DNA of 64,000 nucleotides, taken from Riptortus pedestris (Eukaryota > Arthropoda > Insecta > Hemiptera > Alydidae). The position numbers were made by a program, and so were the translations under genes. Shown here in pieces: positions 22,527 through 33,183 of this stretch. The stretch lies in the NCBI GenBank assembly GCA_019009955.1, contig CM032232.1, positions 139,573,001 through 139,637,000 of the forward strand, in the 5' to 3' direction. Under the pieces are notes generated by a model. It made no database searches and was not told the DNA's origin. It saw only the letters and a program-made list of their open reading frames with translations. Within the stretch, counting starts at the first letter, position 1, and each line of letters opens with the position of its first letter.

Positions 22527-23209
22527 AAGTCAGCCTCGCAGGGGCTGCTTAAAGTAAGCAGATTTCCCACGTGCTGGGACGATACACTAGTAACGTCAAA
22601 TAGTCTCTAAGTCCGAATTCGATAAATAGAAGTGGAGGTTTATTACAAGCTTAAAACAACATAATAATAAATCCCTTAATATTTTTGAGTTACGTGAACA
22701 TGTATAGAATAATTTCAGGGCACCTACAAACCTCAAAAAAATTAATTGGTCCTATTGGAGATATTTGGAATTTTCAGATCTACCCCACTTCTAACACCTC
22801 TATTTCAAGTCATATTTCAAACATGGTGGATGAATGGTATACATTAAATAAACATTTTTGAGTCAAGACCGTAAAACGTTAATTGATGACGTCACCAAAC
22901 TAAATATTTGCCTGTAACTCACATAATAAAGGTCGAATTGGAAAACAGTGTTTGGTATTTAAGCTTGAAATTAGTCGGTTCATAATATATTCTCTTATTT
23001 TTCAAGTGCGATAACTAAAAGTCAAAATCAAATACCTCGTTAAATATTTGAGACAGCGGTAAAGAGTAAATGACAACATGCTTTACAACAGTATGTTGCA
23101 CTTGCAGCATGATTAGTTCTCTACAATTTGTCGATACTTCTCATAATAACGGAGATATTTCGATTTACCGACATAGAAAACTATAACATCGTGTTTGGTA
23201 ACGATAAAA
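22527..23209 (+). mobile_element. H family copy, 5' part, interrupted by another H
   Basis: Starts GTCAGCCTCGCAGGGGCTGC and TAAGCAGATTTCCCACG. The body is diverged (GTGTTTGGTATTTAAGCTTG, TAATAACGGAGATATTTC) up to GTTTGGTAACGATAAAA. A second H copy then follows, and the rest resumes at 23826 with AACAAAAATTGCGACCGC. Confidence 0.6.
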
Positions 23210-23634
23210 GCCCGTCACGCAGGGGCTGCGTAAACTAAACAGATTTCCCACGTAAAGTTATACAATAGAGGAATCTCCATACGAGTGCCGATCAGTTACG
23301 GAAGCGGCCGAACTAGCTTTCGGCGGGAACCACAGCTTGTCCGTTACTCTTAATAAAAATGCAAATATCTCGGTTAATATTCAAGATAGAGAATAAATGT
23401 ATAGAACAATATTTATAATAAATTTAATTTGATTTGCTATAAGATTTGTTTTTTACAATTTTTCGATCCGACTCATAGTAACGGAGATATTTCTCTCTAT
23501 TTCCTCTACCCCCCCCCCTTCCACTGGTCCGATTTCAGCCGTTAACGAACTTGATCTTCCTTTTTACATAAAACGATTAAATACCGAGTTTGGTGACGAT
23601 TAAACAAAAATTGCGACCACTAGAGTGTTAACAG

Positions 23635-23679
<45 letters not shown>

Positions 23680-23825
23680 ATATATATATATATATATATA
23701 GTTTTCAACGGACCTCAATTTCGTCATCTCCTGGGTACGATCAATGGACATTTGAAGAAATTTTTTGAAAATCGCGTCATGAATACGACCTCAATAGCTG
23801 ATTTTCCTTAAGGGAAATCTGTTAA
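23210..23825 (+). mobile_element. H family, full-length copy inserted in another H
   Basis: Starts GCCCGTCACGCAGGGGCTGCG and ends TTCCTTAAGGGAAATCTGTTAA. (TA)n at 23640-23700 is interrupted by TTTAA. The host H is cut within its GATAAAACAAAAATTGCG segment, which allows the insertion site to be read: A-run flanks on both sides and no clear longer target duplication. Confidence 0.8.
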
Positions 23826-23942
23826 AACAAAAATTGCGACCGCTCAAGCGATTACAGTCAAATATAAATAGATTTGAGCGGACCTCATTTTCATCATCGC
23901 GTCTTGAGTACAACTTCAATTGGTAATTTTTCTTAAGGGAGG
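23826..23942 (+). mobile_element. H family, 3' part of the interrupted copy
   Basis: AACAAAAATTGCGACCGCTC, a residual TA core, GAGCGGACCTCATTTTCATC and TTGAGTACAACTTCAATTGG, ending in a decayed TTTCTTAAGGGA hairpin. The hairpin-distal CTGCTAA is lost. Confidence 0.6.
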
Positions 23943-24119
23943 AACTATAGATCAGTGATACAGGTCCAGGTTCAGGGATTTTTACTCCGAATTTTATTTA
24001 TTTACTATGGTCAATTGTCTTTGACTCACGAAATTGAGGTTTGGACTCCTCACCCAATCTCTCGGTTCTTTCTTGAGACAATTGAGTAACAATATCTACC
24101 ACTGTGTGTGTATGTATCT

Positions 24120-24580
24120 ACCACTGCCGTCAGTAAGTTGAAAGTAAAAATAAGTGCAAGTTCGATCCACGACAATAGAGAATATTAGGTCACTAGCAGA
24201 GAGCGCTAGTGTCGCAGTGGTTAAGGGTCAGTGAGAGTCTAAAAAGTCGTCTGACAGCCATTCGGGATGACTAACGATTATGACTCTCTTAGATCCCACC
24301 CACAGGCTGGATGACAGCGTGAACTCACCACAGACCCCCCGAGTACAAAATGGGGCTCGTCCGTCTACTAGAGACTCATCCCTGGTCCCTAACTGGGGTT
24401 GTACGCCTAACTGATCCGTTACTACGTAAACAAATCTGGTCACGTATACCTCGAGTCTCTCTCGGGGCGGCAAACGATCTTGAAAGAGTCTGTAATGACA
24501 AAAGAATATGTATATAAATTCCCGCTAAGTCCATTGAGTTGATCTGCCAAAACCAAACCAAATAGACCTTCCTGTCCACA
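24120..24580 (+). mobile_element. SINE S2, copy 2
   Basis: Shares GTCAGTAAGTTGAAAGTAAAA, a B-box-like GTTCGATCCACGA, AAGGGTCAG, TTATGACTCTCTTAGATCCC, GGGGCTCGTCCGTC and CTAACTGGGGTTGTA with the copy at 41226. The tRNA-like head is poor here. Minus-strand frames across it (24228-24579) show no known domain. Confidence 0.55.
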
Positions 24581-24599
24581 ATAGAAAGGTCCTGTGAAT

Positions 24600-25300
24600 A
24601 GAGTCAAAATATCAATACGTTTCTGCCCAAAGCTATTAATAATAAGTTATTCCAGGCTGTGAATAATTGTGATGAGCTTTATCTAAGAATAAAGGTAGCT
24701 GACAAAAACTAAATGAAGGTTAAGAGAAGAAGAATGATGGATACCTTTTCCAATATTGGCCGAAAGACTTACTCTTGATTAATGGTATCATTAAAATTTC
24801 ATTCTCCGCTAATTGGGATTTGGCGTGAGTCCCGGAATGGGGCATTATAACCTGAGAATTATAACCTCGAAATTCGAGTGTGATTTCGTTCAATAATTCC
24901 GATCCAATTTCAATCCGGTCCTGGGGCTAATGATTCTTATGTATTACTAATGCGATTCCAATTTCTCCGCGAATTTCGCTCTGCTGGAACAAAGAGTTAT
25001 ATTCGCCCTTGCCCACTCGTCCATGCGCTACACGAATTAGAATAACTTGAATATTTTAGATTTGGTCTTTCAGCAGATATCCTCCATGCTGGAGAGGCGA
25101 ATATCGAGTTTGGTAATGATCAAGAAAGATCTGTACCGCTGTCACCATCTGAACACCATAGACTTGTTTTACACGTGATCATAAAACTAGGTACAAGAAT
25201 ATTGTAATCGGGGGTGGGTTATTCCCAGTTTCCTGGATATATTTTTACAGGGGGAATATTTATCCAATCAATAAAAAGGATCACTAATAATATCGATTTT
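24600..25300. other. Unique DNA, possible single-copy island
   Basis: 24740-25060 is non-repetitive, of mixed composition, without open frames of note and without resemblance to the window's repeat families. It could be host intronic or intergenic sequence under constraint. Confidence 0.3.
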
Positions 25301-25319
25301 TGTAACTACCTAATTATTT

Positions 25320-25885
25320 CTTGTCATAAATTTAAATATATAGTACTTTTGACAGGGTCTTTAGGCACAATTCCTTTTGTAGAAATAACAATAGCAGTAA
25401 CTCTGGCTGATTCCAATTATTACAGATCTTTTAATTCTGCGACTGAGATTTGGTATTTTTTGAAATTCTCGGTAATTGTTTTCTGAACATTCTCATAATT
25501 TGGGACCGAAATATCAATGATATCAGCTGTTTTATTAATGATGAGAATGCCCGGCTTGTTATGGTGGGTAGTACGGTTTGTTATCATCTCTTCATCCCAA
25601 TCAATTTTTATAATATTTTTTTCAATTAATTTTTTAGGTATATAATACGATAATATGTGACTTAACTGCCCACCATATCCACATTCTTTCAAATTCCTTG
25701 GTGGTGTTTCTTTACACCACGGAGACATTATTGTGTCTCTGGAAGAACTTTGGAGCTATCGAAACTCACATCCTGCCGAAATATATTTAATATATTCGTA
25801 AGGTGTTTTTACAAAGTCTACATCTGTCAGAAATATTGTCTTTCAATACATTCTACAGGATCTACTTGTAATTACTTGATTCAAG
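25320..25885 (-). pseudogene. Non-LTR retrotransposon C-terminal region, broken
   Basis: Minus strand, upstream to downstream: a Cys-rich segment DRCRLCKTPYEYIKYISAGC near 25835-25780; then, after stops, a 102-codon frame (25728-25420) with WCKE, LIEKNIIKIDWDEE, NRTTHHNKPGILIINK and IIDISVPNYENVQKT. Past two in-frame stops it continues RVTAIVISTKGIVPK to about 25330. Zinc-finger, then WD..ITDRT..HNKPDI.., ID(I/V)..P and VIPIV(I/V)S..G are C-terminal hallmarks of a LINE group common in arthropods, whose tail looks like a PD-(D/E)xK-type fold. The D of the expected KPD is G here. Inactive. Confidence 0.5.
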
Positions 25886-25911
25886 CAAGCAAATTAATTA
25901 CTTTCTCAATT

Positions 25912-26075
25912 AATAATAATTATTATTATTATTATTTAATTGTCCACTTTTTGTTACTATGACTAATTACGACGGATTATCTACAGGTTACCACCCTTGT
26001 CTAGCTTGGGTGGGACTAAGGATATTATTTAATGAGTTTGTCACTGAATAAATTTGCTAGGTTTAACATGTGAGT
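25912..26075 (-). mobile_element. SINE S1, internally deleted copy
   Basis: Minus strand. (ATT)n, TCCACTTTTTGTTACTATG, GGTTACCACCCTTGTCTAGC and GTGGGACTAAGGATATTATT are the S1 body. The B-box segment is missing, and the copy ends near GGTTTAACATGTGAGTTG. Confidence 0.6.
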
Positions 26076-26479
26076 TGTCTTTTATTGTACCCAAATTAAT
26101 TTAATTTGTATTATACCAAGGCAAAACAAAAATGCATTTGGGTAGTTTTCTATTCATTAACATTTATTTTCGAGTTCGTTATGAAGTAAGTTCCTATTGC
26201 CCAGGCTGATCACTGAAGGGATCTTTGGACTTCGTAGCGGAGTGAAAGAAATCGGTTTGTGCTTTTAAATAATAGAATGAATTGTATAAGTACAAATACA
26301 TTGCTATTTAATACAATACTATGTAAACAAATTAATTGTCGAATACTAACAAATATGTTCTTGCCTAGCCATTTCAAGTCCTCCTTTTAGTTATTTTCTA
26401 GATCCATACTCAATATTGAAATGACTCATTTAAGCTAGCTAAAGAAGAGAGCTAAAGAAAAAGTATTTATTCATTTAAT
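26076..26479. other. No recognised feature
   Basis: AT-rich DNA; nothing coding or repetitive recognised. Confidence 0.4.
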
Positions 26480-26582
26480 ATTCTCGGTAGTGTTAAGTTT
26501 TACCAGTATTTAGATTCGTCTATTCTAAAACTTCACGGGGGAAATCTGCTTAATTTACAGCACCCCCTGCGTGATGGAATTT
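26480..26582 (-). mobile_element. H family, 5' end fragment
   Basis: TTTTACCAGTATTTAGATTC, CTATTCTAAAACTTCACGGG, GGAAATCTGCTTAATTTAC, CCCCCTGCGTGATGGAA, then T run. The rest of the element is absent. Confidence 0.6.
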
Positions 26583-27196
26583 TTTGATTTCATCCTTCAG
26601 TTGACTCCTTCTCCCACGAACTCGATTCCTACTTTTCTGCAATTGTATCTATAATCATATCATGTCCAAGTTCTTAGATATGTTTAGCTAAATTCTTAGG
26701 AAACCTGCTTAGTTTTTTTTTATTAAAGGGCAAGGAGAAAACCTCCTCCCTGGTAATAAAACATTCTTGAATGACACTGATTTTAAGATGCTCAGCACAT
26801 TCCAAATTTCAAGCCTATATTGTTCTTGTCATTCTCGTCAACATTCGACGAGAAGCGAGTGTCATCTGTATGAAGAGATATTTGAGAAAAATCTATATTT
26901 ATGGGGTGGGGATTTCATGAAATAATTTCACATTTTCCTCAGTGATTACCACCAGCTAATAAAATTACAAGTATTAATTACACGCTGTCTAAGCAGCTAA
27001 TCAAAGAGGATAATCGAAATTAAAAATGACACAAAGTTTTGAAGAGAATTGATTTTTATTTCTGTTTGAATGAAGTTAATTAAGACATCATTTCATTTAT
27101 CAGTTATCATGGGATTAGGTGCGACTCTCGAATATATCGAGTGCGAAATTTTAATTAAACCATAAGTTAATTAATTAAGGATTATTTGGATGGATG

Positions 27197-27246
<50 letters not shown>

Positions 27247-27765
27247 TCAGTATAAGAATTCATTTAATGAGAAATGAGACACTGGCAAGCTTAGCTCTAT
27301 ATTCTATAACATAATATCAAAAACACACTTCAATGCAATACAGTATATGCATTTGTACATCATACTTTAGCACTTTCATAACTCCACCATGTATATAATA
27401 TTAATATAAAGATAAAATTATAGTTATAATACCATAATAGTTGTAATATAATATGATGATAGTTGCAATATAATGTGGTACTAGTTATAATATGCTAATA
27501 ACCATAAAATAATAATAAAACAATTTAAAGGATATACAAACATAGCTGCGACTAAACGGGCTTTAGATAAACTCAAGGAAGGTGACAATCAGCTTTTTTG
27601 TTTAGCCTAAGTGCAATAACAGATATATCTTAGTATTTAGTCATTCTAGTCTTGGTAAGAACAAATATATTATATATAATATATACTTAATATAATATAT
27701 TAAGCGGGGGTCTGATGATCAGGGTGAATGGAGGATTTATTGCATTTAAAGCCGAACTTCCTCGT
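26583..27765. other. AT-rich unique DNA with one (TA)n
   Basis: No coding signal seen. An uninterrupted (TA)n lies at 27200-27243. 27420-27500 has loose repeats of ATAATA(G/T)TTATAATAT type. Confidence 0.4.
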
Positions 27766-27958
27766 TTATTTATTATTATTATTTATTAACGCCCACTTTT
27801 TGCTACTATGGTTAATCGGTACGGGTTATCTACAGGTTACCAGGCACTACAGCCAGCGTGGGACTAATTTTATTGCCTGGGGGAGAGGATCGAACTCGCC
27901 ACTCTAAGTTGTGAGATTAGGACCATCTCTTTAGCTCACTCGGCTTACCTTAGACCAT
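27766..27958 (-). mobile_element. SINE S1, copy on minus strand
   Basis: TTATTAACGCCCACTTTTTGC, GGTTATCTACAGGTTACCAG, GGGACTAATTTTATTGCC, the complemented B-box-like GATCGAACTCGCCACTC, and TAGCTCACTCGGCTTACC at the head side. Small deletions make it shorter than the 21296 copy. Confidence 0.65.
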
Positions 27959-28339
27959 TAAGTTTATTTATTAACTTAATGTTTAATTGAAAACTCCCAA
28001 TCGAAAATGTTAGTCGTACTTATTTGCTATACTCGAATTATCGGCTTGTTTCTGATTCGATGCAGAATTGTTAAGTAGTGGTTCAACGATTAGAGGCTTA
28101 CTAATTCCGAACAGCTATAACTTCTCAACTGATCATTACAAATTCCACTGACTCAATTTCAGCACAAACTTGATAGAAATGATTCAAAGTTCCCAACATT
28201 GTTTGTATAAATTGGCTACAGTAATGGACTCTGCTAACAGGCTTGCCTCAATCTGAGAACACTAATGACGTTCTAAGAGACCGCTCCAACATATGTTTTG
28301 TCTACTGGTTCAAAATCTATTTCAGTTTCTGTAATAAGA
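27959..28339. other. No recognised feature
   Basis: AT-rich; no family or coding match seen. Confidence 0.4.
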
Positions 28340-28627
28340 GTTAAATTGCTTGCACATTGGCAAACACACACTATGTTATTACGGATAGTATCGAAAAATG
28401 CAACAGAGCCAATCTTGTTAAACTATCGATGCTCTACAATTGTTGTACTATACGTTTTTTTTAGTTTGTTTTAACATTGTGGTAGTTATTCGTACAGTCT
28501 TGTTTTTATTTTTCAGTAAACCCCCACTACTAGTCATCGGATTTTTAGTTGGAAATAAAAACTATGTGGGGAGAAGAAGTCAAAAATGTGTCATATTAGG
28601 GGCGTGTTATCTAGCCCCTTCGTGACG

Positions 28628-28632
<5 letters not shown>
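28340..28632 (-). mobile_element. H family, 5' half, diverged
   Basis: CGGATAGTATCGAAAAATGCA, AGCCAATCTTGTTAAAC, TTTTTCAGTAAACCCCCACTA, then a different stretch and GCCCCTTCGTGACGGACTT directly followed by (TA)n (28633-28697). Confidence 0.5.
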
Positions 28633-28697
<65 letters not shown>

Positions 28698-28699
<2 letters not shown>

Positions 28700-29480
28700 T
28701 AGCTAAGGTACCTGGCTTCGCTCGGGAAATCATAAGAGGCAGCATGATGGCGGTATTTTTTTGGCAAGGCTTTTATGTGCACAACATTGTTACGTATTAT
28801 TACAAAATCAGTAATAAACGTTGTTTACTAGAGTTCTTTTGGATTGCAAAATTAAACACACACAAGCTTCACAGTTTTCATCACTGCACAATTTATTTAA
28901 CAATGCACTACACACTTGGTTAATTATTCTTAATTACTACTCACAGCATGCACTGATAGCTTCACTGTTTTTAGATTTCACTGTCTAATAGTTCACTCAC
29001 GATAACTGAAGTTCACAAAAACACGGCACTGCACTGTCCTTTACTCCACGAGGTTAACGGCACTGCACCGCCTTAAACACGACACTATGCTGTTCTTTAC
29101 AGAGTCACGGCACAACACTGTTCTTCACATAAAACACTTTACCGCACTTCCACTAAGTCATGCTGTTGCACTGATGATCACTTGAAGACAGCTGAGAACA
29201 AAACTAAAACTAGGGTCGGACAGGGTCCCTTAAATATAGCTTGTCGGCAAGCATCAAACAAAATAGCCAGAAGGGGCTACACACGTCGCCTGGAAAATTC
29301 CGGGCCCTAGTAGAAGTTGCCGGCGCCACAAGTCTTTCATTGGTCGGCTCCTTTCATCTCCTTCGTACTTCCCAAATATCTCTATTTAATTTTTCATGTA
29401 TTTAATTTTCGCAACAATATTTTTACATTTCCCCGTCTCCGTATTTAGGTCGCATACCTGAATATTTGGCAACTAAAGGG
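28698..29480 (+). mobile_element. B element head, interrupted by a TG..CA insertion
   Basis: ACTAGCTAAGGTACCTGGCTTCGCTCGGG follows a 65-bp (TA)n. The leader stops at GTGCACAACAT (28787) and resumes at 29414 as ACAATATTTTTACATTTCCCCGTCTCCGTATTTAGG, matching the B consensus CACAATATTTTGACATTTACCCGTCCCAGTGTTTAGG. No tandem units or tail follow, so this B copy is 3'-truncated. Confidence 0.6.
28788..29413. mobile_element. 626-bp insertion, candidate solo LTR
   Basis: Begins TGTTACGTATT and ends TTTTCGCA; flanks ACAACAT and ACAATAT differ at one base and look like a target duplication. TG..CA ends and this length suit a solo LTR. Inside are three loose repeats of CACGGCACTGCACTGT type (about 29020-29130) and CCCTTAAATATAGC, which could be a TATA box. 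No coding sequence. A MITE is the alternative. Confidence 0.45.
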
Positions 29481-29605
29481 ATCTTACAGAATTGTTTAGC
29501 CCTGAAGATTAAAAAGAAAAAAAATATTTCCTGATCTGACCCGTCTGCACTGTTGAAAATATCAAGGATAATATTAAACATAATCACGGATTACATTAAA
29601 AAAAA

Positions 29606-29700
29606 TTATTTATTAACGTCTACGTTTTGCAGCTAAGGCTAATTGGGACGGGTTATCAACAGGTTACCATCCTTTTCTAGTCAGGCTGTGACTGAGGATT
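29606..29700 (-). mobile_element. SINE S1, tail-side part of a copy split by H
   Basis: TTATTTATTAACGTCTACGTTTTGC, GGACGGGTTATCAACAGG, CTAGTCAGGCTGTGACTGAGGATTTT. The S1 consensus continues ATTTAATGAG, but here an H begins; the remainder is at 30342-30472. Confidence 0.7.
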
Positions 29701-29816
29701 TTAGCAGATTTCCCTTAAGGGAAATCAGCTATTGAGGTCGTACTCGTGACGCAAGTTTCGAAAAATTTCTTCAAATGTCCATCGATCCTACCCAGGAGAT
29801 GACGAAAATGAGGTCC

Positions 29817-29863
<47 letters not shown>

Positions 29864-30333
29864 TATATATATTTGTCTGTTAACGCTCTAGCGGTCGCAA
29901 TTTTCGTTTGATCGTTACAGAACTCGATATTTAAACGTTTTATGCAAAAATAAAGATCAAGTTCGTTAATGGCTGAAATCGGACCAGTGGGAGGGGGGGT
30001 TTAGAGGGGAGGATTTTCGAAAATTCGAAATATTTCCGTTACTATACGTCGGATCGAAAAATTATATAGAATCAATCTTATTGCAAATTAAATTTACTAT
30101 AAATAATGATATATACATTTATTCTGTATCTTGAATATTAACCGAGATATTTGCATTTTTCTGTTTTCAGCTTCTGAGATGAGATCGGCTAACTTCGGGT
30201 TTAGTCGTGAGTTTCCGTCAAGAGCTAGTTAGGGCCGTTCCCGTAACTGTTTGACTCTCTATTCTGAAATTTCTCTATTGTAAAACTTCACGTGGGAAAT
30301 CTGCTTAGTTTACGCAGCCCCTGCGTGACGGAC
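29701..30333 (-). mobile_element. H family, full-length copy inserted in an S1 SINE
   Basis: Begins TTAGCAGATTTCCCTTAAGG (intact 3' hairpin TTTCCCTTAAGGGAAA), then the 3' block, (TA)n (29820-29865), CTCTAGCGGTCGC, GTTAATGGCTGAAATCGG, G run, GAGATATTTGCATTT, CCGTAACTGTTTGACTCTC, and ends GCTTAGTTTACGC, CTGCGTGACGGAC. About 630 bp. It gives clean boundaries because the interrupted SINE is recognisable on both sides. Confidence 0.85.
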
Positions 30334-30341
30334 TTTTTTTT

Positions 30342-30472
30342 AAAATGATTCCGTAACTAAATAAATGCCTTTGCCCTGGCGAGAATCGAACTCGCCACTC
30401 TAGCTTTACTACGTGAGATTAAGGCCAACACTAAACCTCACATGGCCAACCTAAGCCCAGGATTACATTCAT
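30342..30472 (-). mobile_element. SINE S1, head-side part of the split copy
   Basis: AATGATTCCGTAACTAAATAAA, GCCCTGGCGAGAATCGAACTCG (B-box complement), CCACTCTAGCTTTACTACGTG and CCTCACATGGCCAACCTAAGCCC (head). It completes the copy begun at 29606. Confidence 0.7.
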
Positions 30473-30898
30473 TCATAATGATTAAGAACCATTACTGAGG
30501 TAGCTTTGCTGTGGAAATATTTAAGCAGAATAATGAGTGTGAGTATTATTCAATGCAAGGCTGTCGGAGTTTTCACTTTTATTTAATTTTACAGCTTTCT
30601 GGACAATCGAAGAACTATTGTTGAGTTTGTCATACTAAACGTTAAGTGTTTACTATTCAATCCAACTTCGTTGTTCAAAACATTAATGGTCCCAAATATC
30701 TAGAATTTTTTTATTATAAACTAAGTAACATTCACAATTTCTATTCCCAAAAGCAGTCCCAAACACATCAAATATACCTATTTTATGTATTTAAAAGCCA
30801 TTCTTAAAAATAGTCTACGGTATGCTCGACGAAGAAACAAAATATAGCATTCATAATGGAGAGAGAAAAAGACGTACAATTCTTCACAATTTTTTTAT
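30473..30898. other. No recognised feature
   Basis: AT-rich unique DNA. Confidence 0.4.
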
Positions 30899-30945
30899 TT
30901 CAGCGCTAAGCTCTTTCGAAGACTATTGTCTCCACCTTCAGAGCT
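30899..30945 (-). ncRNA. Hammerhead-like motif 4
   Basis: Minus strand: CTGAAGG (30935-30941), one T, stem II GGAGAC/GTCTTC (AATA loop, one G-U), GAAA (30914-30917), then GAGCTTAGCGC. The core deviates at the last base of CTGANGA. Flanks show no PLE coding sequence I can recognise. Confidence 0.3.
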
Positions 30946-31400
30946 ACAGATGAAAAACAATAACATCAATAAAATCTATATACATTGCAACAGGGTCATT
31001 AATCACTTTAATATCAATAAATAAAAACACAAAATAAATATCTAACAGAAATGAACATAATAAATGTACTTAAGTCAAATCCTTAGGATGGGGCACACAA
31101 AATTTAAATAAATTCCCACGTTAGAGGGATACTCTGCGTATCGAAAAAAAAGTCAAATCCTAAAATAAAATCCGGAGAGTGAGAGATCTATGGAGGTATA
31201 GCTAAAAATATATTTAGTGACCTACTTGCATGCGCTCATTGGGATAGACAGCAAGTGACTGGCTTGCGCGCGGGAGATAACATCGAGGTCTACTACCCCC
31301 ACCATTGCAGACTTATAGCAATCGGTCTTCTTCTTCTAACAGCGACTACCAATCAGCTTCTTGTTCAACGCAATCTCCAGACCCTCCCTTGCACTTAGTT
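30946..31400. other. Unrecognised DNA
   Basis: Includes a GC-richer stretch near 31220-31390 (GGCTTGCGCGCGGGAGATAAC). No family or coding match. Confidence 0.35.
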
Positions 31401-31401
31401 T

Positions 31402-31525
31402 TTAGCAGATTTCCGTTAAGGGAAATCAGCTATTGAGGTTGTACTCATGACGCATTTTTCGACATTTTTCTTCAAATCGCAATCGATCCTACATAGTAGA
31501 TGACTAAAATGAGGTCCGTTCAAAA

Positions 31526-31612
<87 letters not shown>

Positions 31613-32452
31613 TATCTATATATATATATATCTATTTATATATTTGTCTGTTACCGCTCCAGCGGTCGCAATTTTTGTTTAATCCTTACCAAACTTCATA
31701 TTTAAGCGTTTTATGTAAAATGAAAGATCAAGTTCGTTAACGGCTGAAATCGGACCAGTGGACCTCTAAACCCCCCCCCTGTTTAGAGCGGAGGATTTTC
31801 GAAAATTCATAATATCTCCGTACTATACGTCGAATCGAAAAATTGTACAGAATCAATCTTATTACAAATTAAATTTACTATAAATATTGTTATATAGATT
31901 TATTCTCTATCTCAAATATTAACCGAGATATTTGCATGTTTCAGTTTTCAGCAAACCGCCACTTCTACTCATGTTACGTAAACAATACTCTGCTACATAA
32001 TAAATCACATTATTGGAAGTTTAAATACCAAACATTGTATTCAAGAGACCTTTATTATACGAGATACATGCAAATATGTCCTGGTGACTCCCCCCCCCCC
32101 CCATCTTAAAGTTTTGGACTACTAAAATTTTATTGATTGAGATAACAATTATTCTGACTCATTATTAATTACAGTACTAGATATAGTAAATAGTTCTCAA
32201 TAAAATAATGTATTATATTCTGATATATTTCAGTAATTGTTTTTTCTTTCCGGTGTGAGGAGGGCCGACCCGTTTTTTTACATTTCTAACCTAACGCTTC
32301 CTGTCGGCAGATTATTGAAATTGGAGGACACATTTCTTATTTCCGTTTGTATTTATTCACGGTGATGTTGTGTTACCAGTATATAAATTTATCTATTACT
32401 AAACTTCACGAGGGAAATCTGCTTAGTTTACGCACCCCCTGCGTGACGGACC
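31402..32452 (-). mobile_element. H family, full-length with a very long TA core
   Basis: Begins TTAGCAGATTTCCGTTAAGGG. The core is about 115 bp of TA with TC/GATA interruptions (31529-31645). It then holds CTCCAGCGGTCGC, GTTAACGGCTGAAATCGG, GAGATATTTGCATG, the subtype with GTTACGTAAACAATACTCTGC and CCTGGTGACTCCCCC, and ends GGGAAATCTGCTTAGTTTACG, CTGCGTGACGGAC. It inserts into or beside a possible retroelement coding trace at its 5' end. Confidence 0.8.
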
Positions 32453-32456
32453 TTTT

Positions 32457-32610
32457 ACCTTTCTTGGCCTCATGTAATAAACACACTTCATGGGCTCCTT
32501 CGCTATGGCCCTTTTGTTCTTGATGGCAGAAAAATTCCGAATCTGAGCGATAACCATGTTCTCTAAAAATATTCTTCACTTCTAGCAAACGCTGCTGTGG
32601 AGCATTCATA
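32457..32610 (-). pseudogene. Possible retroelement coding fragment
   Basis: A 50-codon stretch reads APQQRLLEVKNIFREHGY then SEFFCHQEQKGHSE.., VCLLHEAKKGK, before the frame runs into the H terminus. The pieces LL.VKNIF..HGY (RT-thumb-like) and EF..H..(K/Q)KGH..E..L..EAKKGK resemble the PLE polyprotein at 15530-15630. This is weak similarity judged by eye. Confidence 0.25.
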
Positions 32611-33183
32611 ATGTTTCTTAGAATGTTTCAGATTATCTGTTATGTGTGCTTTTGGTGGGAAAGGTTTAGTGTCCCTTTCCCACCAACAACCGTTGGTGAA
32701 CAATAAATTGTTGTTATTTATTGCTATAGTTTTTATCTTGTATCGACCAAAGTGTATATAACAAATGTTGCTTTAAATATCAAAATAAACAACTTTTGTT
32801 ATGTGCATATTTCCAGAAAACCCAATAGAAAACGAAATAGCACTATTTTTTAATTTCCGGTTTCCCATATAACCCCCACTCCTGATCGTACCAAGAAATT
32901 TTAATATAGCTTATAATAAGGGAGGTGTTAATACTAAATTACATAGGGGAGGTCGTCTTTTATGACCTTTAGAATTGTAGGCTTCCGCTTTAGTTTTTAG
33001 TGTATATCTCGTTTAACCTTTGTTTTACGACAAAAGTGTATCTCATAAAAGTTAATCTAAATAACAACTTTTGTTATGTGCATATTTTCAAAAAAAACAA
33101 TAGGAAACGATGTATCGCCATTTTTAATTTGAGGCCTCCCTTATAACCCCCACTCCTGTTCTTCTCATAGAATATTAGTATAG

